Below are positions 20,676 to 32,464 of a stretch of DNA of 57,500 nucleotides, piece by piece. Every line of letters starts with the position of its first letter. Position 1 is the stretch's first letter. The stretch comes from Neocallimastix lanati (nom. inval.) (Eukaryota > Neocallimastigomycota > Neocallimastigomycetes > Neocallimastigales > Neocallimastigaceae). Below the pieces are notes generated by a model that was not told where the DNA came from, did no database searches, and saw only the letters and a list, made by a program, of their open reading frames with translations. The translations under genes were made by a program, and so were the position numbers. The stretch spans positions 1-57,500 of the forward strand of contig JACVTC010000235.1 of the NCBI GenBank assembly GCA_016946835.1, written 5' to 3'.

Positions 20676-21147
20676 TGATACGGGATGAATAAATAAATAT
20701 AAAAATTAATAAATTTAGAAAAATAATAAAATATAATTTAATTAAAGTTAAAATAAAAATTATATAGTTTAAAATAATAATAAACAATAAAAAAAATTAA
20801 AAATAAATAAATTAAAATAAGAATTATTAAAAACAAATAATAATAATATTTTAGAGATAGAGAAAATAAATATAAATAAAAGGTCTTAGAGAGAGGCCTT
20901 AATTGAGATTTTTAGTTAGTAATAATTAGTAAAATAAAATAATAAAAGTAATGTTAAAAATGTAATTAATGTAAAATTTAAATAATTATAAATAAAGTAT
21001 TAAATAAATAATAATAAAATATTTAAGTTTTATTTAATATAATTATTGTGTTAAAATTATTAATTGTATTATTAGAATATATTAATTTTCCTCAAATAAA
21101 ATATTGCAAGTCCCATAAAAGTATACGATTATAAAAATATCGTATCA
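20676..21147 (+). repeat. 3' LTR of the TRIM-like element f
   Basis: 472 bp copy of 19441-19914, ending CGTATCA before ATTTTT. Confidence 0.85.
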
Positions 21148-21153
21148 ATTTTT

Positions 21154-22131
21154 TGTAATAATCATACTAAGTTCTATTACTAAATATGATTATTAACTTC
21201 AACTTAATGACTAATTCATTAAGTTGAGAAATAAAATAAAAATAAAAATTTTACCTAAAAAGAGAGTTTATTATAAAATTAATTATAATAACAACACAAA
21301 AAGTAAAAGAAGGAATATTTGGATACATTTGGTTTTAAAAAATATGTTTTTGAATAAAATGTTTTATTAATTTATTAAAGTTTAAAATATAAAATTGCTA
21401 TTATTATAACTATATTTTTATAATAATAACTCTTGATTTCTTAAAGGGAAATCAAGAGCCTTATTTATATTTTTTTATGGAAATAAGGTTAAATAAAAAG
21501 AGTTTTCTAATCTTAAAAAATATCTTATCTAGAAAAAGATTAGAAGAAAAAACTAGATAAGTTTTTTGATCGATATTCTATTCATATCGATCATCGTATA
21601 TATTAAGTAAAACCAAATATATTATTTTATATTTGGATAAAACCTTAATATATCGATTTCCTAAATTTTAATTTAGATCATCTAATAAAAGGAAAAATCA
21701 ATAATAACCGGAATGATCTAAATTATTCTATCTTTCTAAATATTATTTTTAAAATCTAATCTAAACTTATTAACATAAAACTATCTTTAAACTAGAATAC
21801 AGAATTATAAAAAATACAGAAACTTATTAATTGTTCTTTTAAATGTACAGTGTAAAAAATAAATAAAACTAATGTTTACATTAACTTGATAATTAAATGA
21901 ATAACTAAATAAAATTAATAATATTAATAAGTGTACATATAATAATTATTTAAATAAATTTTCTAATATTATTTAAGTGTATGAATAATTACAATTATAA
22001 TAAATTTGATAATAATATATATCTCAATGTATGAATTAATTATAATTTAAATAAATTTATAATTATTATCAATAATTATAAAGACTAAGAAATAATAATT
22101 ATTTATTAGTAAATAATTATTATTTCTTACA
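21154..22131 (-). repeat. Solo LTR, family g, minus orientation
   Basis: 978 bp, plus-strand ends TGTAATAATC and TATTTCTTACA, flanked by TTTT on both sides. On the minus strand TATAAATAA (21461-21469) and an 11-bp hairpin CTCTTGATTTC/GAAATCAAGAG (21430-21440/21448-21458) mark the promoter. A perfect 20-bp palindrome (22086-22105/22110-22129) sits at its 5' end. The plus-oriented relative spans 22139-24394. Confidence 0.65.
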
Positions 22132-22138
22132 TTTTTTT

Positions 22139-24138
22139 TGTAAGAAAATATAATTATTTTGTTGAAAATAATAATATTTTCTTAGTGTCACGAATACTAG
22201 TGGATTTGAAGTTAAAATTCACTATTAGATCAATTGAAATTTAATTTAGTTATTGACAAAAATTATTTTAATTCGATTTTAATTATAAAAATAAATATTA
22301 GAAACATTAAAGAATTAGAAACCAAAGGGTTTGGACTTATTTATTACAGATAATTTAATTTAATTTAACCCTTATGAATTTGATAAAATTAACATGAAGA
22401 AAAACAACGATAACTCAACAAATAATGGAAATATTATATTGTGATTTCCGCTAAAATTATATCCATTGGAAAGCTACGGTCGAGAACTACAATATATGTT
22501 AAAATCAACCTTATTGGACTACTAGATAACGAGATATTGGACTTTAAAGATATTTAAATATAAAAATATAATTTAATTATTAATCAAGACCCTAAATTAT
22601 TAATTAAGAAATTTATACCAGATAAATCTCTTAACTTGGAAATTATATTATTAATTTGTATTATTAATTAAAAATACAGAATTAGTTATTAGTAATAGTT
22701 TTATATTATTTTAAACAAGTTTTATAAGTTTTATATATTTTATTATTATATATTTTTATTCAATTATTTCTAAAAGATTCTAAGGAATTCTTTATTATTC
22801 TAAAGATTTCCGAAAGAGAATTTTTAATTAGTTTTAATATTTTATTTTATTTTATTTTATATTTTATTATTAAATTAGTTTTATTATTAAATTATTTTAT
22901 GAATAATTTATATAGTTATTTTATTAAAAGATTCTTATCAATATTATTTTATTATTATATTTTATATAGTTTATATACATGTATGAATATATTAAGATTA
23001 GAATGTATTATTTAATTATATTATTAATTATTATTTTAGTTTAGTATAAAAAGGATTTGAAATTCCATATTTTGAATTCTTTGTAAGATTATTAACCTTT
23101 AACCTTTAACTATTAATTTACTTTAAATTATTAACATAAAGTTAATAAATTAATTATAACAATAAATAATTCTTTATATTAATCTTAGTTAATTCTATTA
23201 TTAAAATATATATTAAATAAAAGTTCTAATAAAACATAAATCTTAAATATTGAAATCTTAATTATAAAACTCTGTGTGTGCTATTAATTATTTAAATTTA
23301 ATTAAATTGTTATAATTAATAAAAACATCTTGACCTGACCAATTTAACACAAACTAAGAAAGATATAGCAAGAATCTTACCTACCTACAAAAAACTTTTA
23401 CACTTAGTTAAGTTATAATTAATATAACTTTTATTTAACTCATATTTCATTTATACACTTAATTATAATTAATAATTTATTTAATTTCATATTAAAAATT
23501 TATTTAGTTTAATATTAAAATTTTATTTAATTAAATAATTTTTATACATTTAAAATAATATTAAATTTATTTAATTATTCACTTAATTATTAAATTTATT
23601 AGTTTTAGTTTTCTCTTACTTATTAAATCATAGACTAAAACACTATTCTGTATTTTATCATGTATTCTGTGTTCTATCTTGTATTCTGTGTTCTATCATG
23701 TATTCTGCATTCTGTCATGTATTCTGTGTTTTATTAATCATGTATTTTTATTATTAATGTATTATTTTATATTTTTTATGTAAAGTTCTATAAAATAGAA
23801 CTAAATAGATTAAATTTTAAATTTTATGATCGAAATAATTTTCATTATTTTATTCTTTTATTTTCGATTATTATATTAGATTAAGTAATCGGTTAATTAA
23901 GGCTTTTCCAATTATTTCTTAAAAGTAATCGGTTTTACTTAATTAACACGATGATCGATGTGGATAGAATATCGATCAAAAACTTATCTAGGTTTTTCTT
24001 CTAGTCTTTTCCTAGATAAGAGATTTGTTAAGATTAGAACCCCTTTTTGATTTTAACCTTATTTTGACAAAAAAGTATAAATAAGGCTCTTGAGTTCTCT
24101 TTGAGAAATCAAGAGTTATTATTATAACAATTATAATC

Positions 24139-24170
<32 letters not shown>

Positions 24171-24394
24171 GTTTTAACATTTAAAGTTTCTAATAATTAA
24201 TAAAACAAATTTTATAATTAAAACTTTTCTTTATCAATTTTAGTGTTGCATCTATTATAATTCGTTATAATAAACTCAATAATTAGAAAGAACCATAGGT
24301 AAGTATGATTCTTTTCTAAACCTTTAATATTAGCAGTTAGAGCTAATATTAATGATTAATAATTTAATTATAATTTTTTAATTAAATTATTACA
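22139..24394 (+). repeat. LTR family g, plus orientation, split by a nested LTR j
   Basis: Begins TGTAAGAAAATATAATT at 22139, is interrupted at 22186-23402 by LTR j, and ends ATTATTACA at 24394. CTTAG flanks the insertion on both sides (22181-22185, 23403-23407). Promoter: TATAAATAAGG at 24076, with a hairpin CTCTTGA/TCAAGAG (24087-24115) as in the minus copy. A run of five roughly 22-bp repeats (ATGTATTCTGTGTTCTATC type) lies at 23643-23735, and an AAT microsatellite at about 24140-24170. It stands head to head with the minus copy, separated only by a T-run. Confidence 0.55.
22186..23402 (+). repeat. LTR family j nested inside LTR g
   Basis: Starts TGTCACGAATACTAG. TATAAAAA at 23045-23052 sets the orientation. 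The right end is placed at 23402 by the CTTAG duplication; an alternative end is TTTAACA at 23349. A clear inverse relative lies at 49852-51171 and a fragment near 27265-27510. Conserved segments between copies include AATTTAACCCTTA and CGAGATATTGGA, well above background similarity. Confidence 0.6.
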
Positions 24395-24397
24395 ATT

Positions 24398-25324
24398 TGA
24401 TAAATAATGAAATTATAAAATTAAAATGAATAATAAATAATAAATTCTTATTTAACTAAACCCAAAATTAATTCTTTTAGAAGTCCCGAAATCAATTTAA
24501 GAAAATTAATTAAAAGAAATAAATGAAAATAAAAATAATAATAATTTAATTAATCATTAACAATTTTAATTAAAACTAAAATAAATTAATAATTAATATT
24601 CTTATAAAATTATAAACAAACAAAATAATAAACAAATTTATAAACATTTCAAAATTAAAATTAAATAGTTGAATAATCTTCAAATTACTTTTATTTAAAA
24701 TAATTAATATTTTATTTATTTTATAACTCAACTTTTATAAACAAATTATAATTAAAACTTGTTTATTTTAACACTTTATTTGCAAATATTTATAACAATT
24801 ATTTATTTTATTTATTTTATTGTTTATAAATGTAAATAGTTTAAAATCATTGAAAAATATAAAAGCATGTAAATATTTCTTTTAAATTATTCTTTATTAT
24901 TAATAATTTCAATAACTTATTTTATATATTTTATTAGTTTATTAATAATAAAATTATGATTATTAATAATATCAATAAATTATTTTATATATTTTATTAG
25001 TTTATTAGTTATTAATAATCAAAGTTTTTATTATTAAATAAATTATTATAAATAATAAATATTTTATTTTATTATTTTATTAGTTTTAATAATTATTATT
25101 TTTCTTTTATTAATTTAAATAAAAATTAATAATTAAATAAATAAAAATTAATAATTAAATAAATAAAAATTAATATTAAAATAAAACAATTTTTTTTAAT
25201 AAAACAATTTTGTGTCTAATAAAACATATTTATATTAAATTTTTATATTTTTCTTAGTATTTATACCTATATTCACTTCTACAAAATCTAATTTTTGTAG
25301 ATTAAGAATATCCAGTATAAATCA
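24398..25324. repeat. Solo LTR, family a, second copy
   Basis: 927 bp direct relative of 15011-15930, from TGATAAATAATGAAATT to CAGTATAAATCA. As in the first copy, a TGATACGG-type LTR starts within five bases of its end, but of a different family (h instead of b). Confidence 0.7.
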
Positions 25325-25329
25325 AATTT

Positions 25330-25824
25330 TGATACGGTACCACCATAAATACCATAATTTAGTGAAATTTAGGTTAGTGGAATCTTATTGGTTAATAATA
25401 ATTTAGTAATAATATATTAGTTAGTAAATAATAATAGTTTAAGGAATGGTTCTTTTATTAATATTAATTTAGTTTTATTAATAATTTAACCTATAAACAT
25501 GTTTATTTGTATAGTTTAGTATAGTTTTATATTTAGTTTACATTAATAATATGAGAGATTTTAGTAATTAATTATATTTTATTGAATGATTTAATTATAT
25601 TTTAACTAGTTAACAAATATTTATATTGATGATGTATTTTTATTGATGAATGGTAGTAAATAAATAAAATAAATAAACTAAATATTAAAGTGTGAATATT
25701 ATTATTGTGTGTATTATTCTATATAATATTAGAATATATTATTTTGTCAATTATTCCCTATTGTTATCGTCCAAATAAAATAAAATAAATATTGATATTG
25801 ATGTTTAATAAAAATATCGTATCA
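25330..25824. repeat. Solo LTR, family h
   Basis: 495 bp, TGATACGGTACCACC to AATATCGTATCA, flanked by ATTT (25326-25329) and ATTT (25825-25828). A 70-bp inverse fragment of its start lies at 51767-51836. Confidence 0.75.
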
Positions 25825-25830
25825 ATTTTT

Positions 25831-26288
25831 TGATAAATGACTACTATAAAAATGGTATTTAGGTAGATTCCTTAAGGTTAAAGAAATACTTAAATTTTAT
25901 TGGTCAATAATTTTTTTATAATAGTATATAGTTTTAGAATAATTATTAAACGGAAAATTCTTTTATTTAAAAGTTTATACTTATGATAAATTAATTCACA
26001 TAAATAGCTATTTTTATATTTTATTTTAGTATAGTTAAAAAGAGATATGATATATATTTGAGATAATTAATTATAATATTTATATGAGTAATAACAATAA
26101 TTGATGTAATAATTAAAAATTAATAATAAATAAAGAGAATATTAAAAAGATATATTTATTACTTTATTTTGTACTATTGTATGTGTTATTTCTATTTAAT
26201 ATTAGAATATATTATTTTTTCATAATTCCTTATTGTCATTGCCCATAAATAAATATTAATTTAGATACATAAATAAAATATCGTATCA
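25831..26288. repeat. Solo LTR, family i
   Basis: 458 bp, TGATAAATGACTACTA to AATATCGTATCA, flanked by TTTT on both sides (25827-25830, 26289-26292). The inverse relative at 51227-51757 shares the start (TGATAC-TGACCACTGTAAAA) and the TTAGAATATATTA region. Confidence 0.7.
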
Positions 26289-26292
26289 TTTT

Positions 26293-26955
26293 TGAAACAT
26301 ATCATTCAGAAAAATATTAAAATTATTAATAATTTAACAAGAATCTAATCATTAGAGTAATCCCTAACTAATTAGATAGCATACATAGCATAATTATTTT
26401 TTAGATTAATATAAATATTAGTCTTTATTTTAAATTTAATATTATAATATTACTTATTAAGTATAATTAATGAAAAATAGTAAAATAATAAGCTAGTATT
26501 AATGCTTAATTATAATATGTTTTGTCGGAATATAAATTATAAATTATTAATGTTTAAATTTAATTATAATAAGTTTTTGTCAGAATATGAATTATAAACT
26601 ATTAATGTTTAAATTTAATTATAATAAGTTTTTGTCTGTATTTAACCTATAAAATATTAATGTTTATATTTAATTATAAATAATTAAAAATGTAAATTAG
26701 AAAATTAAAAATAACTTTTTAAATAATTGTTAAACTAAAATAATAATTGTCGGAGTATTGTTAATATAACATAAACATTAAAAATGTATATAAATAAGTC
26801 ATATAATAATAAAAAAATATTTTTTAGATAGATGGGTAGGGAAAATATAAAAAATTGATTATTAAGGAATAATCATAATATTAAATAAATGAATATAATA
26901 AATTAATAAAAATAAAAAATTAATAAATTAAAAAGTACAATAAATCGTCCCAAAC
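26293..26955 (+). repeat. Probable 5' LTR, family k, followed by a PBS
   Basis: Starts TGAAACATATC four bases after LTR i. Its exact 3' end before the PBS is uncertain (CCCA at 26952 or CAAAC at 26955). It contains three roughly 58-bp repeats (about 26520-26680, each with GTTTAAATTTAATTATAA). No matching 3' LTR was found, so the element is incomplete or rearranged. Confidence 0.45.
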
Positions 26956-26987
26956 TTTTTGGTGGAGAATCCAGGCGATTGTTGTAC
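26932..26987 (+). promoter_or_regulatory. PBS of element k with flanking inverted-repeat arms
   Basis: TGGTGGAGAATCCAGGCG starts at 26960 and is nearly identical to the PBS of element f. Arms GTACAATAAATCG (26935-26947) and CGATTGTTGTAC (26976-26987) are imperfect inverted repeats around it. Confidence 0.6.
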
Positions 26988-27314
26988 ACTTTAAAGATAA
27001 TTTTATATAAAAACTATATATATATTAATAAATCTATACAATCATAAATAAATATATAAATAATTATTTCAAAAGAAATAATAATATATTCTATTAAAAA
27101 AGAATTATAAAAAATTATAATTACAATTTAATATCAATAAATTATATTTAAAAAAAGAATATTTATTATTTATTAAATTATTTATTTAATTATTAAAAAA
27201 ACAAGCCACATACCAAAGTACGCCACATTGCGAAAAGCATGATTGAGAAAAGACATTAAGATTCAAGAAAACTTAATTTAATTTAACCCTTAAGAGAATG
27301 ATAAAAATAAATTG

Positions 27315-27351
<37 letters not shown>

Positions 27352-28101
27352 CAACTCTACAAATAATAATGGAAATTTAACTCCAAATTAAAATTATGTT
27401 TATTAGAATGTAATTGGCGAGATCTATAATATATACTAATTTCAACTCAATTGAACCACTATATAACACGAGATATTGAATTTAAAATGTTTAAATAAAT
27501 TTAAATATTAAAAATATTAATTAAATAATAAATAGTTACGAATGATAGATAAATGATTAAATGAAAATGTTTTCACACAAATTTATAATATTATTAAATT
27601 AAATCAAATAATAAATCATTATTGAATTAAGCTTGCTTAAAAATATTAGAATATATTTTTATAATTAAAAATTATTAAATAGTATTTTATTATTATTTTT
27701 GCAAAATATATTAAAATATACCTTTAAAATTAAATATTATTAAATGTTTTATTATTATTTTAACAAAAAATATTAAAATATATCTTTAAAATTAAATATT
27801 ATTAAATATTGTTTTATTAGTATTTTCACAAAAATTATAATAATATATATATTTATTTGTATTTATATTTATTTAAAAAAAATTCATATTTATGTAATTT
27901 TTTTTCTTTATAAAATTTCCTCAATGGTTTTTTATTTATAAGTTTAATCAGTATTAACATCAATAATTTTTTTTTTATAAAATAATACAAAAACTTCTTT
28001 TTTTTTATTTTTTCTTTATAAAAAATTTATTATTTTATATTTTTTTTATTTCCTTTTATATATATATATAGATATTAAAAATTATTATTTTATATTTTTT
28101 T

Positions 28102-28150
<49 letters not shown>

Positions 28151-28341
28151 TGAAAATTGTTATTATATATATATATATATATTTCATTTTCAAATAATTT
28201 CTATTCTTTGATTTATTGGTTTTATTTATATTTCAATTTCCGAAATTCCTCTTTAATGAGAATATTTCGAAAATTTTTTTGTTATTATTATTATTATTAT
28301 ATATTTAAAAATTTTTCATAACTTCCTTTACGAAGTATTTA
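26988..28341. other. AT-rich stretch with an LTR j fragment
   Basis: Interior of element k without coding potential, then a fragment related to LTR j (about 27265-27510, containing AATTTAACCCTTAAG, a 40-nt A-run and ACGAGATATTGAA). Three AATATTAAAATATA-type repeats lie at 27640-27830, followed by T-runs (28090-28149). No gene seen. Confidence 0.6.
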
Positions 28342-28587
28342 TTATAATTTTCCTGTTAGATAATAATAATAATATAATATTCCTAAAATAATAATAATTA
28401 TAAAGATTCCAATAACAGAAGTTATAAGTATCGTGGTTGTTATCCCAGCAATAATCCAACCTATTAGAGCCCTAAAAATATTAAATAAGTGACCAAGAAA
28501 AGTAAATGAAAAACCATTAGCAACAAAAGTTTCATATATTTGAATTATAGCTGTTATTACAGCATGTAAAATGCCAACTAAAGTCAT
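28342..28587 (-). CDS. Possible small two-helix membrane protein
   Basis: An 81-residue open frame with a true ATG, preceded on its strand by A-rich sequence typical of upstream regions here. Two long hydrophobic segments are visible, about residues 32-52 (LFNIFRALIGWIIAGI region) and 54-76 (Ile-rich). The N-terminal 30 residues are amphipathic (ITAIIQIYETF). Base composition (about 27% G+C) is above the surrounding desert, which supports a real gene. Family not recognised. It could be a host gene for a small membrane protein or a chance frame; the T-runs on both sides resemble gene-flanking tracts elsewhere in the window. Confidence 0.4.
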   Translation of the reverse strand: MTLVGILHAVITAIIQIYETFVANGFSFTFLGHLFNIFRALIGWIIAGITTTILITSVIGIFIIIIILGILYYYYYLTGKL

Positions 28588-28892
28588 TTTTTTCTATTAT
28601 TAGTTTTTTTTTTTTTTTTTTTTTTTTTCAATAATTACAAATTTTCTTTTTTTTTTTCCCCTCTTTAACTTTATATTTAATTCTTCTGCTTTTTAAGGTA
28701 TACAATAAATCTTTAAAAGAAAAAGAAAAATCAAAGATTATTTATTGATTGTTATTTAATTAAAACTTTTTTTTTTTATAAAATAAATTGAAATATTTTT
28801 AGTTAAAAAAATTAGTTTATATATGTAAACGAAATTTGGACATTCTAAATAATTTTTTTGGACTATAATTATAACTATAATTTAATAATAAT

Positions 28893-29122
28893 TGTTAGAA
28901 GTAGAAATTTATGATATAAAAATAAATATTAAATTAGATTCAATTAATATGAATATACGAATCATATTATGTAATACATTAATTAAATAAATTAACATGT
29001 ATCTAAATTTAGCCACAGTTCTTGTATAAATAGAACTGGTTTTACTTTAATTGTAAATCTGAGGTTAGTTATTAATACATAATAATAAACATTTATCATA
29101 AAACCCATTTTTACCTTCTAAA
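28893..29122 (+). repeat. Possible small solo LTR
   Basis: Starts TGTTAGAAGTAG and ends near CCTTCTAAAA (imperfect inverted ends), with CTTGTATAAATAGAACTGG (TATA box) at about 29023-29041. It is followed directly by a long AAT microsatellite (about 29125-29201). No clean target duplication. Confidence 0.35.
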
Positions 29123-29201
<79 letters not shown>

Positions 29202-29203
<2 letters not shown>

Positions 29204-30420
29204 CGTTTCATTCCTCATTTTTTAACAATACACGTCTACTCCTTTTTCATATATGTATTGAATTCGAAGATAATTGATTAAATTATTAAATTATTTCTTT
29301 ATTTTAATTTTGAATATCTTTTTTTTAAAAATTTACATAGATTATATGGATTATGAAGGAAGACGAATGGTATATCTCAAAAATTATAAAAAATTTATGT
29401 CTATTACTTGAAGTGAACTATTTAATACATTTCAAAATAAAATATAATATAATTAGCACATTTTGTTATAATATAAAAAGAAAATTTTTTATTTTTACAA
29501 AAATATTATAATTATTTATTAAATAATAATTTATTCATTTTATAATAAAATTATAAAATAATTTTATATTTTTATTAAATAATATTTATATCCTTTTATT
29601 AACATAATTATAAAAAAAAATTTTTTTATTTAATAATCTTTGTTTCATCCTTTTATTATTACACATATAAAAATATATTATAAAGTAAACTAGAGTTTTT
29701 AATATATTAATAATATATATGGGGATATTCTCAGAGGTGGTATCTGATGCATTGGTAATTATGAAAAAGGATAGAAGGTATGCGCTTGTATTTATTCATG
29801 ATCTACAGTCATGGATTATTCGTAGAATATAGGAATTTCCTCAATAAAAAGATCCCAAATTGTCATCAAATTATTCATTAGAAACCTATTGTTAATATAT
29901 AACAAAAATTGATTGGATTATCTTTTGATCGTCTAATATCATCATCCATTACTACTATCAAACGTAGCCATAACAATAACTTTAATTGTAGCTTTAATCC
30001 TAAACATTATTATTTCAATATGGTCATCTCTCTCTCCAAAGATTTTCTGTATCGTCGATTAACAAATACCTCCAAATATTTTAATTTTTTTCTTTTTTTT
30101 GTATAAGCTAGAATATCCATTAATGGATAGAAGATAATCGTGATAGTTTAATGTATTTTAATTCCATCTTTAAATCTATATGCTTATGCTTACAAAAGTT
30201 TGCATATTAAAAACTTTGGTTCATAATAAACATAATTGTTAAAAGAAACGTTATAATATATCTTTATAATGGTAATAATAAAAGGAAAAAAATAAATATT
30301 ATTAAATAAAACTTTTCATTTGATAATTTCTATTCAAAAAATTTATATTTTTTTTCTTCAAACTAGAAAATCCCTAATTGAAAAGTGAATCAAAGAAAGA
30401 AATAATTATATGGTATATTT
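29202..30420. other. AT-rich stretch with a faint coding relic
   Basis: Mostly featureless. About 29735-29835 reads on the plus strand as a short stretch with protein-like composition (ALVIMKKDRRYALVFIHD) before a stop, family not recognised. The open frame at 29909-30106 starts at a non-ATG codon and is not called. Confidence 0.35.
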
Positions 30421-31460
30421 GCATTATTTTGATAGGTAATTATTGTTGAGTTGATTATGAATTGAAAATGAAAACCAAGTAATATTATTACTACCATATA
30501 AACAATTCTGAACACTCGACCAATTATACGGAGTCTGAAAAAAAAAAAGTAAATTTTCATTATTAATCAATTTAAATGAAATATCTTGAATATCACCATT
30601 CATAGGATATGATAAATTAGCAAAGTTATTCATATAATTTCGTTGTGGTATATTTCTTTGTAAATTATTATTTAAATTTTGGTCATTAGTCATTAATGAA
30701 TTACTTCTTAATTGAGATGGATATGTATTATGATATATTTTTCATATTTCCATTGGAGTATAGTTCTTATTATAAAGATTTAAAATAGAATTATTGTTTA
30801 AATCCTTATCAATTAATAATGAAGGATTATCCGTTGATCTTCCATTTTCTTCTAGATCCTCTGAAGGTTTACATTATCTTAATGAAGTGCTAGATGGATT
30901 CTTTTGAAGTTTAGCCATACCTATTTCAGAACTTGATGGATCCTCCAAAAAATTAAAGATTTTCAAGTATTACGTCAATAAATTTTTATAATATTCCTTA
31001 AATTGTCATTACTTTTCTTCATTTTTATAACAATTGTTCTCATTTTTTCTTTATTTTCATTTAAGTTATTCATATATTCATTTAAATAAATTTGTATATT
31101 ATTACATGCTTCTTCACTTTTTTTTTTTTTTTCTCAATAAAATCTATTTCATTTTTTAATTTGGCATCAATATTAAGATTATTTTCAATTAAGTTTTTAG
31201 ATTTTTTTCACATTTTTGAGTATATTTCTAATAAAATGACGAACAGCACGAAATGAAAAAAAAAATTTTTTTTTCATAATTCATAACAATAGTAAATTAG
31301 TAAATAAATACTTTGACCTGATTGATTTGAAAGATTACTTACATTTATTTTATGCTCATCTATAAATGCTCAATGGTAAAATAGGTCACTCTTTTCTAAC
31401 TCTTCGCATAACTTTATTTTTAATTCCTTTAATTTCTCATATATATTAGATATTATTTTT
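30421..31460 (-). pseudogene. Decayed gene with coiled-coil and Asn-rich regions
   Basis: On the minus strand, protein-like sequence runs through several stops and frame changes: first EKLKELKIKLCEELEKSD at about 31400-31450, then a heptad-like Lys/Glu/Asn-rich coiled coil (about 31020-31200, with NLNENKEKMRTIVIKMKK), then an Asn/Ser-rich part ending in an 89-residue open segment at 30424-30693. GTAAGT after the first segment could be an old 5' splice site. In-frame stops (for example in SSTSLR-stop and PMEI-stop) show it is broken. The family is not recognised; Asn-rich coiled-coil proteins are common in these fungi. Confidence 0.5.
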
Positions 31461-32464
31461 TTTTTCTTTTTTTTAAGTTATAGAAAATAAAATTTTGAAT
31501 ATTTCAAACTCCCACTAAAAGAAAATTTTAAATTTATTTTTTTTTTTTTTTTGTTTTTTTCTATTTTTTTTCTTTTTTCGTTTTATACCGTATTAAAGTT
31601 ATATTTTTTGGTATGTCTGTGTTCCTACCCCTTATCTTTAAACTCTCAATTCTTCAGAATCAATAATTTTAAGAACTTTATTATATATATATATATATAT
31701 ATATTTTACTAGAATTACATAGTTCAATTTCAAGTTCAAATTTAAAATAATGTCGTAATTAACAAGGATAATTATTTAAATAATAATCCTTTTTTAAATT
31801 TCTAAATAATAAAATAAAAAAAAGTTATAAAAGTATTTTTATTATAATTACACATTATCATTTCCTTCATCAAATTTCATTTTTTACTTTCAATAATTTT
31901 TTTTCCTTTTTTGTTTTAATGTTAAAATAATAAACAAACATTATATTAAGTATAAAATAAATAAAAAAAAATTCCTCTTTATTAAATAATTCTTTTAACT
32001 ATAAGTATAAAATATCTTTAAAATATAAAGGTTTCAAGGCATTATACTTTTTCTAAGTTGAATCATCCATATAAATAAAAATACACCATATAAAAAAAAA
32101 TCAATAAATATTATTAATAATATTTAATTTAAAATTAATATATGATTTAACATATATATAAATATAATGTATGCAATTAAAATGATTTTTTAAAAGAATT
32201 AAATTTATTAAAAAATTAAAAAAAAATTTACTTAATAATGAAAAAAAGTGAATTAAAAGAAAATTTTTTTTTACTTTTTAATAAATTTGATTTTTTGTAC
32301 GGTGTGTATTAATATATATATATATATTTGCAATTAAGAATAGTAAAAAATAGCCTAAATTATTCTTAAATCATTCCATTCTTATTTTATTGTTTATTAT
32401 ATTAAATTAAAATAGTATTTAGTTTATTAAATACTTTTCAAAATTATTTCTTTGTATTCTAGCA
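31461..32464. other. AT-rich stretch, no gene seen
   Basis: T-runs, a TA dinucleotide run (31681-31704) and low-complexity sequence. The right part may be the 3' LTR of the copia relic that follows, whose LTR start on the minus strand would be TGCTAGAATAC at 32464, but no far end was found. Confidence 0.5.

Larger units (their letters stand above)
19441..21147 (+). mobile_element. Non-autonomous TRIM-like LTR element (family f)
   Basis: Two direct LTRs (474 and 472 bp) flank a 761-bp interior; the whole is flanked by ATTT/ATTT (19437-19440, 21148-21151). A PBS follows the first LTR by four bases (TGGTGGAGAATCCGGGCG, 19919-19936). A purine tract GCAGGGAGG lies just before the second. The interior has short Lys-rich frames starting near 20070 that stop repeatedly, perhaps the ruin of a gag, then a run of TTTCAAAATT-type repeats (about 20465-20570). 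No RT or integrase, so it would need enzymes from another element. Confidence 0.8.

Noticed and set aside
15935-26288. TGATACGG...CGTATCA units as DNA-transposon MITEs with GATACGG terminal inverted repeats
   Set aside because: Element f shows two direct copies around a PBS and a purine tract, the ends are TG...CA, and TATA boxes sit in U3 position. These are LTRs.
29909-30106. 65-residue plus-strand frame
   Set aside because: Non-ATG start, no recognisable motif, low-complexity end.
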